NCBI RefSeq assembly: GCF_000208745.1 | Contig: NC_030852.1 | Span: forward strand, 31,698,969-31,762,968 | Direction: 5' to 3' | Length of the DNA: 64,000 bases | Source: Theobroma cacao | Lineage: Eukaryota; Streptophyta; Magnoliopsida; Malvales; Malvaceae | Part shown: piece by piece, positions 9,368 through 20,680 of the stretch | Numbering within the stretch: the first letter of the stretch is position 1 | How the letters are laid out: every line of letters starts with the position of its first letter | The notes under the pieces: generated by a model | What the model was told of the DNA's origin: nothing | The model's input: only the letters and a program-made list of their open reading frames with translations | Database searches by the model: none | Position numbers and translations under genes: made by a program

Positions 9368-11242
9368 ATGACTGGTCGCTTCAACCTGTCCAAACCAGCT
9401 TCAACAGGCTTATCCTCACTCACTATCGACAAATTCCTCAAAGCCCAGAAAAACCTCTCTAAACCCCAACCAAAGCTGTGGCCCAACGATCACCAACTCC
9501 AAATCCCATCCTCACAAGACAACCAACAACAGCGACCAGTCATTTTAAGAAGAACCCGCCCCATTTTACGAGCCTTTGAATCATGCACTTGTTTCAATCA
9601 ATTCAACCAAAACCACACTCAACTCCTCAAGTCTGACCTCCTCCAACACCCTCCCGTGGTGACCTGGGTATTGAAAAAGCTCTGCAACTCTTTGAAGTCA
9701 GTTTCTCATGCCGTTTTGGTATTTGATTGTATCAAAGAGCCTGATACTTTGATTTGTAATATTGTATTGAAGGGTTTTTTGGATTTTGATGATCCATTTG
9801 GTGCTTTGAGTTTCTACTATGAAAAAATGGTGGGTAAATTGGTTGAGTATAATGAGTATACTTTGCCATTGTTATTGAAAATTTATGCTGAGATTAGGTC
9901 TTTGAAAGAAGGGGAAAAGGTTCATGCCCAGGTTTTGAAACTTGGGTTGGAGTCTAATTTATGTGTTAAGAATTCTTTGATTTGCATGTATTCGTTTTGT
10001 GGGCAGATTGGGATTGCCCATGAGGTGTTTGATGATGGGTTTGTGTTGGATTTAGTGACTTGGAATTCGATGATTGATGGTTATGTGAAGAATGAGCAGG
10101 TTGGTGTTGCACGTGAGCTGTTCAATGAGATGCCTAAGAGGGATCATTTTAGTTGGAATTCAATCTTTGCAGGTTATGTGGGTGTTGGGGAAATGGAGGT
10201 GGCGAGAGAGTTGTTTGAAAAGATGCCATTTAGAGCTCTTGTTTCTTGGAATTGTATGATTGATGGGTATGCAAGGATTGAAAATATTTGAGAGGCTCGT
10301 AAGCTTTTTGATCAGATGCCTGTAAGGGATGTTGTTTCCTGGAACATCATGTTGGCATTATATGTTCGATGTAAGAAGTATGCCAGCCAGACTTTAATGT
10401 TGTTTGATAGGATGATTGAGGTTAGGCCTAATAGCGCTTCTCTTGTTAGCATCTTGACCGCATGTGCAAATTTGAGGAGGCTTGATAAGGGCTTGTGGGT
10501 TCATTCTTTTATTGACAATAACTAGATCAAATGCCATTCGTTACTTTCAACTACTCTCTTGACAATGTATGCAAAATGTGGGGCTACGGACTTGGCTAGA
10601 GATGTTTTTGATAAGATGCCTGACAAAAATGTGGTCTCATGGACTTCCATGATCACAGGATATGGTATGCATGGCCATGTTGAGAAAGCCCTTGAGATGT
10701 TCATTGACATGGAGAGGAGAGGTCAAATGCCTGATACCGCTACTTTTTTAAGTTGCTTATCTGCATGTAAGAATGCAGGAAAGGTTTTTGAGGGTTGGTG
10801 GTGCCTTGATATAATGTGCCGAGTTTACAAGATTGAGCCTGAGGTGGAGCACTTTGGTTGCATGTTTCATCTACTTAGTTGGGTTGGTTTGGTGAAACAT
10901 TCAAAAGGGCTTAAGGGGAAGATGCCTGTGCAGGCAGGGGCTTCCCTGTGGGGAGCTCTGCTTTTTGCATGTAGGACCTATTCGAAATTAGAGCTTGGAG
11001 AGATCATAGCCAAGCGGCTAATTGAGTTGGAACCGATGGATGTTGCGCTGTATGTATTATTATCTTACATATATTCGGTGAAAGAGAAGTGGGGTGAAGT
11101 AGAAATTACTAGAAACTTCATCAAAGATAGGGAATTGTCAGAAACAAGTGCATTACCGCATCAGAGAACCATGATATACTCTATGTTGATGGAGTTGGGC
11201 GTTCAGTTAAAACTGTCTTGTGGAGGTTCTTTTGGGGTTTGA
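9368..11242 (+). pseudogene. PPR protein reading frame with two in-frame stop codons
   Basis: One continuous frame of 624 codons is broken only by TGA at 10289-10291 (codon 308) and TAG at 10523-10525 (codon 386). No frameshift is present. PPR motifs run straight across both stops: before the first comes SWNCMIDGYARIENI, after it EARKLFDQMPVRDVVSWN; after the second comes LLTMYAKCGATDLARDVF. The C-terminus holds a degenerate E motif (ALYVLLSYIYSVKEKW, then MIYSMLMELGVQLKL) without DYW. The N-terminus (MTGRFNLSKPAS) is a plausible organelle presequence. The first stop could come from CGA (Arg) by one C-to-T change. PPR frames in plants are normally intronless, and neither stop is flanked by splice sites that would remove it neatly. 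I therefore call a recent pseudogene; a truncated 307-residue protein or a sequencing error remain possible. Confidence 0.8.
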
Positions 11243-12369
11243 GATTTTAGGGAGAATAAAATGATTGGAAAAAAGCACAAAAGGAACTTGTAGCTGGTCA
11301 AAGAATAAAAATTCCAGAGAATACATCTCTAGAAAAGGGCATGGGTAGGGCAGTGGCTACAATTATATAAACATCACAGCTGGATGGGCTTAGAATATCC
11401 GACTGCAGTTTATCAGGATAAGGCCTCGACAATTTAAAGCTGAAGAGGTGTGTTGACCCACTTCCTCTTGATTCCAATTTTAAATTTTTTTATAGGTAAT
11501 AGATTACTGAGATGTAAATTTTTGTGATGTTGGTTCAGCTTTTGCTATGCTATTCGAGAAACTAGTTGGAGAACTTCCCTTCTTTCTGCACCTGCTTCAA
11601 GTGGAGATTATCACCAAACAGTATCATCTTACATTGCCTTTATTTGTAAGTATACTTAACTTTGAACCTTCAATTTTTTTTTTCCCCCTTGCCCTCTTTT
11701 GATGATTATTAAAGTTCTTCCTTGTAGGTTAATGTTTGGAAATCTATTCTGAATATACATGTTGACATAAGCTGATATTTGTTGCACTTCTGAATAGCAT
11801 CATGATAAGGCACTGTATTTTTGCTAATATTAATTGGACTTATTCATACCTTAGCTATATTGGTAACTAATGGAAGAAGCATTATGAGAATGAATAGGAG
11901 GTCATTTTTGTAATTAGGTCTTTAAGAACCACTGCTGGATTTGCTGCCTGAACAATCAGGGTATGTTGAATTGTCATGAAAATTATGAAATTTGTTTGGT
12001 ATGGTTAAGTAATGGAATACTATGTTTGTTGATGAAATCAGGAGTAACAATAAAACTTGAGAACTATGCTTAGAAGTAGAAGTGAAGGTCTTTTCCTTGA
12101 CCATATGGTTAGTGCTGTTTTGTAGATGACTGCTTTGAGAAATTTAATTCTTTATTTAAGAAACATAAAATTTCATTAGTCAATATTACAAAGAAAACAT
12201 AAGAATATCTCTTAGTAAAGTGTGTCATCCCTTCCTTGACACAAAAATAATAAAATATATGCTAACCAATTAAACATAATGAAAGAACACATCTTTTAAG
12301 AAAGCTAGGGACTTAATTCTTTTATTGGTATTGCTAAAACAAAGAAATGAATGACTCTGGTGCATATTT
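11243..12369. other. Intergenic region between PPR pseudogene and EXLB1
   Basis: Convergent 3' flanks of the PPR frame and of EXLB1 lie here. There are pyrimidine-rich stretches near 11670-11700 but no convincing coding frame, RNA gene or repeat. Confidence 0.5.
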
Positions 12370-13685
12370 CTAGATATTAATTTGAACTCCTGTGTCATAT
12401 GTTTCTCCACCTTTCCAATTTTCTGGTATGTTAGTAATAGGAACAAACCATGACTCATCTCCATCCTCTCCACTCAATAGCATCCTTAAAGACAATGGAC
12501 CGGTTGGGGGTGAAGTGGTTGTCCATACTGCTCCGTAACTCCTATCCAATAGCTTGCACACAAAGTTTTTAGTCTGCACATATCAGAAGGAACCCGTTAA
12601 TAAGTATTGTACTGTCTCTTGTAGATTTGGCCAACAAATTAATCCTCCCTTTACAACTCCTTAGTTGGTCCATACCAGTTGAGAAGACTAAACAAAAAGT
12701 TATTTTCGGAAACAGCATAATACCTCACATAGCTGCACTGCTGTGATATCCTTGTCACCTTGTTGATACCAAAGAACAAATGCCAAATAATGAGGGTAAT
12801 TGCTGTTCTCATCAATCTTGATAGTGATATTTTTGTTGGGGTAGCTGCATGAAACACTGTATAAAGAGAGGAATTGTGTAAGAGATCCATGAGTTAGTTC
12901 TATCATTATGTGGTGTACTTCTGGTTTCTTGCTACTAAGGAGAATAAAAACGGGAAGTGTACAGCATTTTCCTGAAGTTGCTTCTTTCTTAAATGCACCT
13001 CAATGTAGAGAAATCTTACCGCCTATATTCAATGTCAACAACTCCTTGGGCTAATAGAGATGCAGCTGCATCTGTGGTCTGAGCCATCCTACCAAAGGCT
13101 CGTCTGCTCAGGATAAAGTCGGTATTGGGACCTGAGCCTTGATCAGTTATAACCACTGTCACACCGTCATCTGAGCAATAGTTGCTGTTGGTGCACCTCA
13201 CCTTGCAAAAGTAAGAATTGGTTCAATGTAAATTGAAAGTGCGATTTTGCATCATAAAAGAGCATGTTTAATATTATTTAAGCATGTAAAAGGGCATCTA
13301 TACTTAAATTTCGTCACATGTGCAAGGGCACATCTTTCTTTAATACCTGGTAGCAAGCACCACAACCAACACCATTACGGTAGAGTTCAGATGCTGTGGA
13401 TACATCTCCACCATTTATTGTTGCTCCAAAGGAGCCAAAACCGCATGCACCTACTGGAATTCAGTTAAGAAAATTTGTGAGCATTTGTGTTGGTATTATG
13501 CACAATACATGGTACGCATTCCTTGTATGTATTCCCTTACCATCTGTTCCATGTTCATCAGAGTTTGGATAGTAGGCTGCTCGTGAATGGGTGAAACAGT
13601 TGCTGCATGTTGCTGCCTCTGCCAGACTTTGTGTGAGAAGCAAAGCTGCGAAAAGGATCAAAAGGTATTGAAGAGAAAGAGCCAT
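12370..13685 (-). CDS. EXLB1: Expansin-like B protein
   Basis: Secreted cell-wall protein of the expansin superfamily. Five exons: complement(12370..12573, 12724..12856, 13020..13201, 13347..13453, 13541..13685), all with GT..AG borders, encoding 256 residues. A signal peptide covers about residues 1-25 ([20 protein letters not shown]). The N-terminal double-psi beta-barrel domain follows: [35 protein letters not shown] and [17 protein letters not shown]. The C-terminal grass-allergen-like (CBM63) domain begins at [14 protein letters not shown] and includes [15 protein letters not shown] and [19 protein letters not shown]. The HFD catalytic-type motif of alpha and beta expansins is absent, as is usual for expansin-like proteins, so wall-loosening activity is uncertain. 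A TATA box lies 72-79 bases upstream. The exon phases and lengths close exactly. Confidence 0.92.
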
Positions 13686-13756
13686 AGAGGATTCAATGAG
13701 CAAAGACAATGAAATCAAAGAAGATAAGGGCATGGAATAACGGGGTCTGCAGCTGG

Positions 13757-13764
13757 TATTTATA
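13757..13764 (-). promoter_or_regulatory. TATA box of EXLB1
   Basis: TATAAATA on the minus strand lies 72-79 bases upstream of the EXLB1 ATG, a normal distance for a short plant 5' leader. Confidence 0.6.
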
Positions 13765-16700
13765 GTGAAGCAAGCAGCCAAAATATCCTAGTCTGGTAAA
13801 CCTTGCCAACTTTGACATTCTGTAAATAAACGTTGAGTGGAATTCTGTTAGGATTGTATTTCCCAGCTATCTTTTAAGACTTAGAAGTACTTGTTTTGGA
13901 ACTATGTGGAACATCCCTCTTGACTTTTCAAATTCTGAAGCACTTTTCCTTCCCTTATTGAAATCTCCTACGAGTGTTTTGACAATAGTCATGCAGCTAG
14001 ACTTTATTGTAGTGTTATTAATTAATTAATGTTCTCCCAAACTGCCATTTGAAGATGAAGATTTTGTTCTGTTTGCAATCTTCAAAGTTCTGCTACCGAT
14101 ATCGTCATTCACATCAGAAGAAATGTTATATTTATAAGACTAAATGTGAAAATGTTGGATGCCTCCAAGCGTTTTCTAATTTGTTCATGCAATAGCTATA
14201 TATTTGACCCTGACGGTTCTGGTCTTATTGACTCTTTACTTACCTAACTAGAGAGAGGTTGCAAGTAGGTTGAATGTTGAAAGGATAGCTATGAAACAAT
14301 GGGCTTGTCTCGAGCTACGAGTTAATTCCACGGAGGAGAGTTTGGTGGTTTTGCACTTAAAGAACCCTAGCTAGGTTACACATTAATTTATCTTGATGTT
14401 CCCACTAGCTATGACCACATCGGCTGTGATTTCTTGGGAGCGGAAGGTGCAAGGGAAACACCCCATTTCCACGTTTTGTCTAACAGCCGAGTTGCTAAAA
14501 CTATTCAAGGAAATTGTCTTTAAAAGAATGTAAAGAAGGAATTGTTTATTTGCTTAGAAAACACACCACCATGGCTATTCCGGGTGGTGGTAAAATTAAT
14601 AGAAAGCTTTAGTTTAATCAATCACACTAGCTAGTATCCTTGCTTGTGGAGATTGGATGATCACTTTCGCTTGTTATTAATCGTTCAAGAGCTGATTTTC
14701 CATGTAAAACTGGTTATAACCGTGTATTGTGCTTGTATGCTAACTGACTTTGGCAAACCTTTACAATTCCATTTTTGAGTCTCTTACTTGATTACAAACC
14801 GAAGCCAAGCTGACCGGAAAATTTTTCTCCTGGGGCCGAAAGAACCACTCGCTTACACAGCACGCCGACGGAGACCGACGTGAAAGAAATCCATTGAATT
14901 TGAACCACATCAGCCGTGACATAGAATCCATTTTTGGCTTTGGGACCCACATTTGGCGTCATTTTTTCCTTTAGTGGAAGTGAAATGGGAATAAATTAAC
15001 CTTGGCCTTCATAAAGCTTGCAGTAGCTGTCATGGATTCACGTGAAGCTATAGCTATAGGTCTAAAAGTATCTTTCAGTCTTCCCCGTGAGAATTAGAAC
15101 TCAAATCCCGCAACAACGTCGACCTAGATTGTTTTCTAAGCTTTTGGTGGCTTACAGTTACCTTAACATTTTTTAATCCCAAAATCCTTTTCTATGTTGC
15201 CTTTTGATGTTTCACGTTCTAATTCAATAATACCATGATTCATGAACTGATTATTTTATCCCCCATTTGCATTTTGCAGGTGAAGCCGAAGGAGACAAGA
15301 GAAGAAAGATGATGTATTGCTGTCCTCAGAATCACTTATTGTGCTTTACATTCACTTTCCTCTTCTTTCTCTACTTCCCATTGACTATTGGATGTTGTAA
15401 ATTAATTGCAAGAAAGCAAAATTTTCTAGCATCTTGGAAGGAAAAATATCCGGTTGGGTTTTCTGACAGATATTTCCATTTGACAGGCAGGAACGTGACA
15501 TGTTTTGTACAGAGGAGAGATCAGAGATGGCTTCGACTGATTCAAAAGCAACTAATACCAACTAGATATTAGGATTTAGCATGCATATCATGGAAGGGTT
15601 GGATGATTAATTCAAACAATGGTATTGGATGAATCAAGTATTTGAAATGTTATTGAATCTACTTCTCCTCAAGAGCCTGCAGTGCTTTTCGTTGCTTGCA
15701 CCCACCAAAGCAGTAGCACTTGAACCCTGGAGGACAATGAGAACCATGCCAAAGCTATATCGACGTATTGCTCTTGTCCTATTCTTATGCCCTTCATTAT
15801 TGCTTTAGGTGAAAAGCAGCCGGACAAAAAAGAATTTCTCAACTCAAAGAGAAACAGTACGTACTTGTTTGATTCTCTTGTCCCACGTTTCAATTCGAGC
15901 TATATAGTTGTACAAAGCCAACAGTTCCAAGCATGTTGAAAGCAACATCCCTAGTGCTCCACTCACCTTGGGTACTGCACTGTTTCTCTAGTAACATCAA
16001 CGAGAAGGAGCGTTAGGGCCTGCCCCAAAGTTCTTAAAGAAATTTCTCACAAATATTACTAGTATATTATATGTAAGAAGAAGTAGATCTTTCAAATTTA
16101 TTTTCGACTTTGTCAATCACTTTGAATAGTTGACCTATATCACCACAGTTTGGTCCCTCTCCATCTTCAAATCTTTTAACTCTGATACCATGTGTAGTGC
16201 TTTTATATCACCACATTTGGTATTCCAACCAAATGTGAATGTCCCAATCAACGAGAAATCTAAGACTTGTCAAACGATACAAGGAACAAATCTAAATTTG
16301 TTAAAATTCAATTATAAAGATATTTAATGTCAATTATAGGAAAAACCCATCAATTAAACTTCTTTTAATTTTGTTTAGATCATATATTTAAGAAAAGCCC
16401 ATCCACCCACTAATCACTATTTGATTTCAGACAGAAATAGATGGGCTTCTTTCAAAACAAAAAAAAAAATTGAACGCTGCAGGGCCTGGTCTCAATGTTG
16501 GTTAAAGCCCAAACTAATGGATTCTATCTTTAGGTTCTAGCCACCCAAGTTAATTGTTTTTAATCAAATGTAAATTTCATCCAATTTTTTTAATCCTAAT
16601 CTCTTAATCTATTATATAAGTAAGAGGGCCTTCCTCCCCCCCTAATCACGTGGAGGCCATAGAAGAAAAGGAAAAAAGTATTGAAGAAAGAAAAAAAGAT

Positions 16701-18293
16701 ACAAAAAGAGAAAGAGAAAAACAGGTAAAAAGAGGCCCCTATGCAATGCACCGGCCATAATCTAGTGAATGTAATCCTATGATGTTGATGGCATCATGGC
16801 TATTTATTCCAACAAAATAGTGCAAGAGGAAGTAGCCAATTTTGATTTCACCAACTTTAGTAAGATTTAAGTATATTTCAAGATAGTAATTTAAAACTAT
16901 ATAATAATATGAAGAAACGTGTTAAAGTAGGAAAGACGAAAGAGAGGCAGAAAAAAGAAAGACCAGGAAAATTGGTGTGTGGCAGCCTAAGTGCCAAGAT
17001 GGTTGGTTGGAGGACTCCAAGCTTGGAGGAAAGTTGAAAATTGGTGGCCACCAAAGGTGTGAGCTTTGTTAAAAGTGAGGAACCTGATGCTATTTCTAAA
17101 TTACAAAAGCACCCCACAATTTTCCTCTTTTTGCTTCTGTGGAGCACTTAGAAATGGAGTTGGATTCTTTTTGATTCTATTTTTGGTAGAATACGTCTAC
17201 CGTTCCACCAAGAACAATTATTTGATTCATAAGAACAGATTCATTCCTTCTTTTTTTTTTTGTTTGTTCTGCAAATGGAAAGTGAATATTGAAATATCAT
17301 CATAGCAGACCCAGAATTTGATAGATTGTTGAATTGATAATTTAAGAATAATCTCTTATTCATATTTAATTATATTTACTACTATCTTTTATCCGTTTAT
17401 AACTCTTACACATTATTAATATAGGAATTAAAATGGATTACTTTCATAGATAATTCAACAAAATTTTAGAGTCATGTACGAAATTTTAAAGAGGTCAAGT
17501 GAAATTATCAATGATTTAACAAAATTATCTATATAAGTCTTACACATTATTAATAAAAAAAAGTCTTACACGTTATTAATATAGAAATTAAAATGAATTA
17601 TCTTCATAGATAATTCAATGAAATTTTAGAATCATGTATGAAGTTTTAAAGAACATTAATAAGTCCAGTGAAATTATCAATACTTCAACGAAATTATCGA
17701 TATGAGTTTTACACACTATTAATATAGAAATTAAAATGAATTATCTTTATAGATAATTCAACGAAATTTTAATCATGTATGAAATTTTAAAGAACATTAA
17801 TAGATCAAGTGAAATTACCAAACTACAAATGAGTTATTAATAAATTCATGCGATTCGTTAGAATTTAAATTGAATTTGATTAAGAAAATAAATAATTCAA
17901 ATCCGTCTAACTCGAACTTCACATGATCTTAATTTCAAATAATTAAAAATTTAAATTGATTTAAATCCAAATAACTTGAAAATTTCATTTGAAACAATTC
18001 AAACTTAAATTAATTTTATTTTAAAAATTAATGGATTAAACTGAACTTGAATGGCCCGAATGTAAAATAATCCCAATTTTTTAAAAACCAATAATAATTC
18101 TGAATTAAAATAAGCGGACCCCGCCCCTCCCCAATCGCAATTTGTGAGGGCCAATTTGTTGCCGTTTCTTGATTCCGTGGTACATTCCTTCTCTCAAATT
18201 TGATGCTTTACATGCATCACCACATTCACTTCGATCTCCAACTCAAAACCCATCACTAAGAAACCAGATTTTGCGGAACAAAATTCATTGCCA
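13765..18293. other. 4.5-kb intergenic region
   Basis: The left part is the EXLB1 promoter; EXLB1 and SGPP are divergent, so both promoters lie in this spacer. A hydrophobic 101-codon frame at 15267-15572 and others are short and not recognisable. A three-copy tandem repeat at 17404-17825 is listed separately. The stretch 16660-16740 is purine-rich. The right edge carries the SGPP leader. Confidence 0.5.
17404..17825. repeat. Tandem repeat, three copies of about 143-160 bp
   Basis: Each unit begins with a TTACAC..TATTAATATAG stretch followed by AATTAAAATG, TAGATAATTCAA, an ATCATGTATGAA-like motif and GTGAAATTA. Units start near 17404, 17564 and 17708. The first is longer because of an extra 26-base partial copy of the unit start at its end. 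Divergence between units is modest. Confidence 0.8.
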
Positions 18294-20202
18294 ATGACGA
18301 CTGGTGAAAATTCTGTGCAGAGGTATGCAAACTCTCTGTCCTTCTTTCTTCTTTTTTGTGATTCGATTTGATACATGTTGGAAGATTTGTGTTGGATTTG
18401 GGATGGATTCTTCTCGATTTTTCAAAGTTTTTCTCTCAAGCTACCATTGATCCAATGTAGCAATCTGGGTGTCTTTTTTTTATTTTGTTTTTGCTATGCC
18501 TCTGTTCATGCATGGCTAACAGCTGGGACTTAAATCGATTTTGTTTATGAAATATTTTGGTGGATGATCTTTCTTTTGTTTCATGATTTCTTTTCTGGGT
18601 GAAAATTCTTTACGTTCTACTACTCTGATCATATGACTTTTACGTAAGAACATTCATTGCCTCCCTGTTTATGCATTTATTCTCCTAGTTGTGTTGCCTC
18701 CCTGTTTATGCATTTATGCTCCTAGTTGTGTTCATTAGCTAATAATTATATTTACTCTTTTCTCTTTCTTATTTTTGCACTATTAGATTTTTAGTTTTCT
18801 CTGATGCCAAGATCGCTCTTTTATGTCGGGATTTGATTATTCTTGTGAGTTAATGTTTCTTTAGATAAACCCTTCCTCTTTTTAAGATTTAGTTCATTTA
18901 TTTAACTAGCCCAAGGCATAGTTCTTCCATAGCTGGTCTTACGTTGTCAAGTATGCAATCAAATTCTTCTTGTGACTGCAAATCATTTCAAATAGAAAAC
19001 ATCAAGTCATCATTTATATGCATTTTATGTTCTCCAATTATGTTTTGATGAGGAAAAGCATCTTGCTTTTTCGGTATGGTTGTCGTAATTTAACACTTTT
19101 GTCTTTGTAACGCAGCAAGAAATCAATTCCTGATCTTGCTCCGTTGGAAGCAGTACTGTTTGATGTTGATGGAACTTTATGTGATTCGGATCCTCTCCAC
19201 CACTATGCCTTTCGTGAAATGCTCCAAGAGGTATTTCTGAAATTTCTGTTCACTTTTTTTTACTCTCAAACAAAGAACCTGTTCTGTTCGATTTCATTGT
19301 GTTTCAAGCTCAATCATATTCAGAACCCATTACCTGAATGTACTTACAAATCTGAGGGTAATTCTCGGGGGTAATTTACTAATATGCTAATGTCTTTAAC
19401 AGATTGGTTTCAATAATGGAGTTCCAATAGATGAAGAATTCTTTGTCGAAAATATTGCTGGGAAGCACAACCACGATATTGCTATGCGTCTCTTCCCTGA
19501 TGATATACCAAGGGGCGCAAAGTTCTTGGAAGATAAGGAAGCAATGTTTCGGAGGTAAAATGGTTTTATTCCTTTTACAAACTATGCAAGTCTCTGGCGG
19601 TTGGCTACATTTTACAAATGGTTAATGCTTTGTATGGATGAACAGGTTGGCCTCAGAAAACTTACCACCTATAAAGGGCCTGTACAAATTAACGAAATGG
19701 ATTGAAGAGCGTGGGTTAAAGCGAGCAGCTGTTACTAATGCTCCGAAACAGAATGCTGAAATGATGATCTCGAAACTTGGCCTCAAAGCTTTTTTTGATG
19801 TTGTTATTCTAGGAAGTGATTGTGAGCGAGCCAAACCATACCCAGACCCTTACTTGAAGGCACTCGAAGTGCTCAAGGTGTCAAAGGATCATACATTTGT
19901 ATGCGAGGTATTGCCCCTATTTTCCAAACCATGTTTTCGGCAGAAGAAACTCACGAATTTGGACTCCTCATGAATTTGAAAAACTCGACTCTGTGTTTTT
20001 TATTGTCCAGGACTCTGTTTCAGGGATAAAAGCAGGAGTTGCAGCTGGGATGCCTGTTGTGGGCTTAGCTACTAGAAATCCAGAAAATCTACTAATGGAA
20101 GCAGATCCTACTTTTCTCGTAAAGGATTATGAGGATCCAAAGTTATGGGCGGCTTTGGAGGAGCTTGATAAGAAGGGAGGATCTTTGAAAACAGCAGCTT
20201 GA
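18294..20202 (+). CDS. SGPP: HAD-superfamily sugar phosphatase, SGPP-like
   Basis: Cytosolic-type haloacid dehalogenase phosphatase that in Arabidopsis (At2g38740, Sgpp) hydrolyses sugar phosphates. Five exons: 18294..18322, 19116..19230, 19403..19554, 19646..19907, 20011..20202, total 249 residues. All introns are GT..AG and the frame closes exactly. Motif I is FDVDGTLCDSDP (nucleophile Asp26, acid Asp28). Motif II is AAVTNAP, motif III the Lys in CERAKPYPDPYLKAL and motif IV EDSVSGIKAGVAAGMP. The cap region carries NNGVPIDEEFFVENIAGKHN, a stretch I recognise from Sgpp. The first exon is only 29 coding bases, so the start ATG at 18294 rests on splice-site and frame fit. Intron 1 is about 790 bases and contains a 37-bp tandem duplication. 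It is tail-to-tail with DRP1E. Confidence 0.92.
18657..18730. repeat. 37-bp tandem duplication in SGPP intron 1
   Basis: Two adjacent near-identical copies (18657-18693 and 18694-18730) begin TTGCCTCCCTGTTTATGC. Only one base differs in the part I compared, so the duplication looks recent. Confidence 0.85.
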
Positions 20203-20680
20203 AATCCAACGCAATTCGGAAACTCCAACATTCTTGAATAATAATTTTTTAGGGAAGTCTCAAGCTCTGTTTATACTCAAGATAATTTCCAGTCAATAAT
20301 GAGATTAATTACTTTCATTTCCTGAGTTCATGAAGTTTTTTCTCATATCAATCTCAGAAAGAGATTAAAGGAAAGTAAAATAGGATTAGAAATATTCAGA
20401 TTCTCAATAGAGATATATGCCATAGACATGGATTGGAAAAGCTATTCGCTGCACGCTTCTACAAAAGGATTACAACAAAGACTCTGATTGAAGAACACAA
20501 TAACCAAGCATAGATCAATGTTGCAGAAAAACTTTAGGTTTGACGGGTAGAAAACAGAAGCTGCACAAGAAAATGCAACAAATGAAAGCTGAACAATCAA
20601 CAACTTAAACCTTCTCCAGCACCTCCCTCATTCTTTAGCTATGATGCAGAGGATCTCTTTGCAGGCACTCAGAGCTAGTT
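20203..20680. other. Convergent 3' flanks of SGPP and DRP1E
   Basis: The 478 bases between the two stop codons hold both 3' UTRs. AATAAT-type sequences near 20235 could serve as polyadenylation signals for SGPP. Nothing else was seen. Confidence 0.5.

Noticed and set aside
15267..15572. 101-codon hydrophobic frame preceded by an acceptor-like TTTTGCAG
   Set aside because: No recognisable family, no matching upstream exon, and composition consistent with chance.
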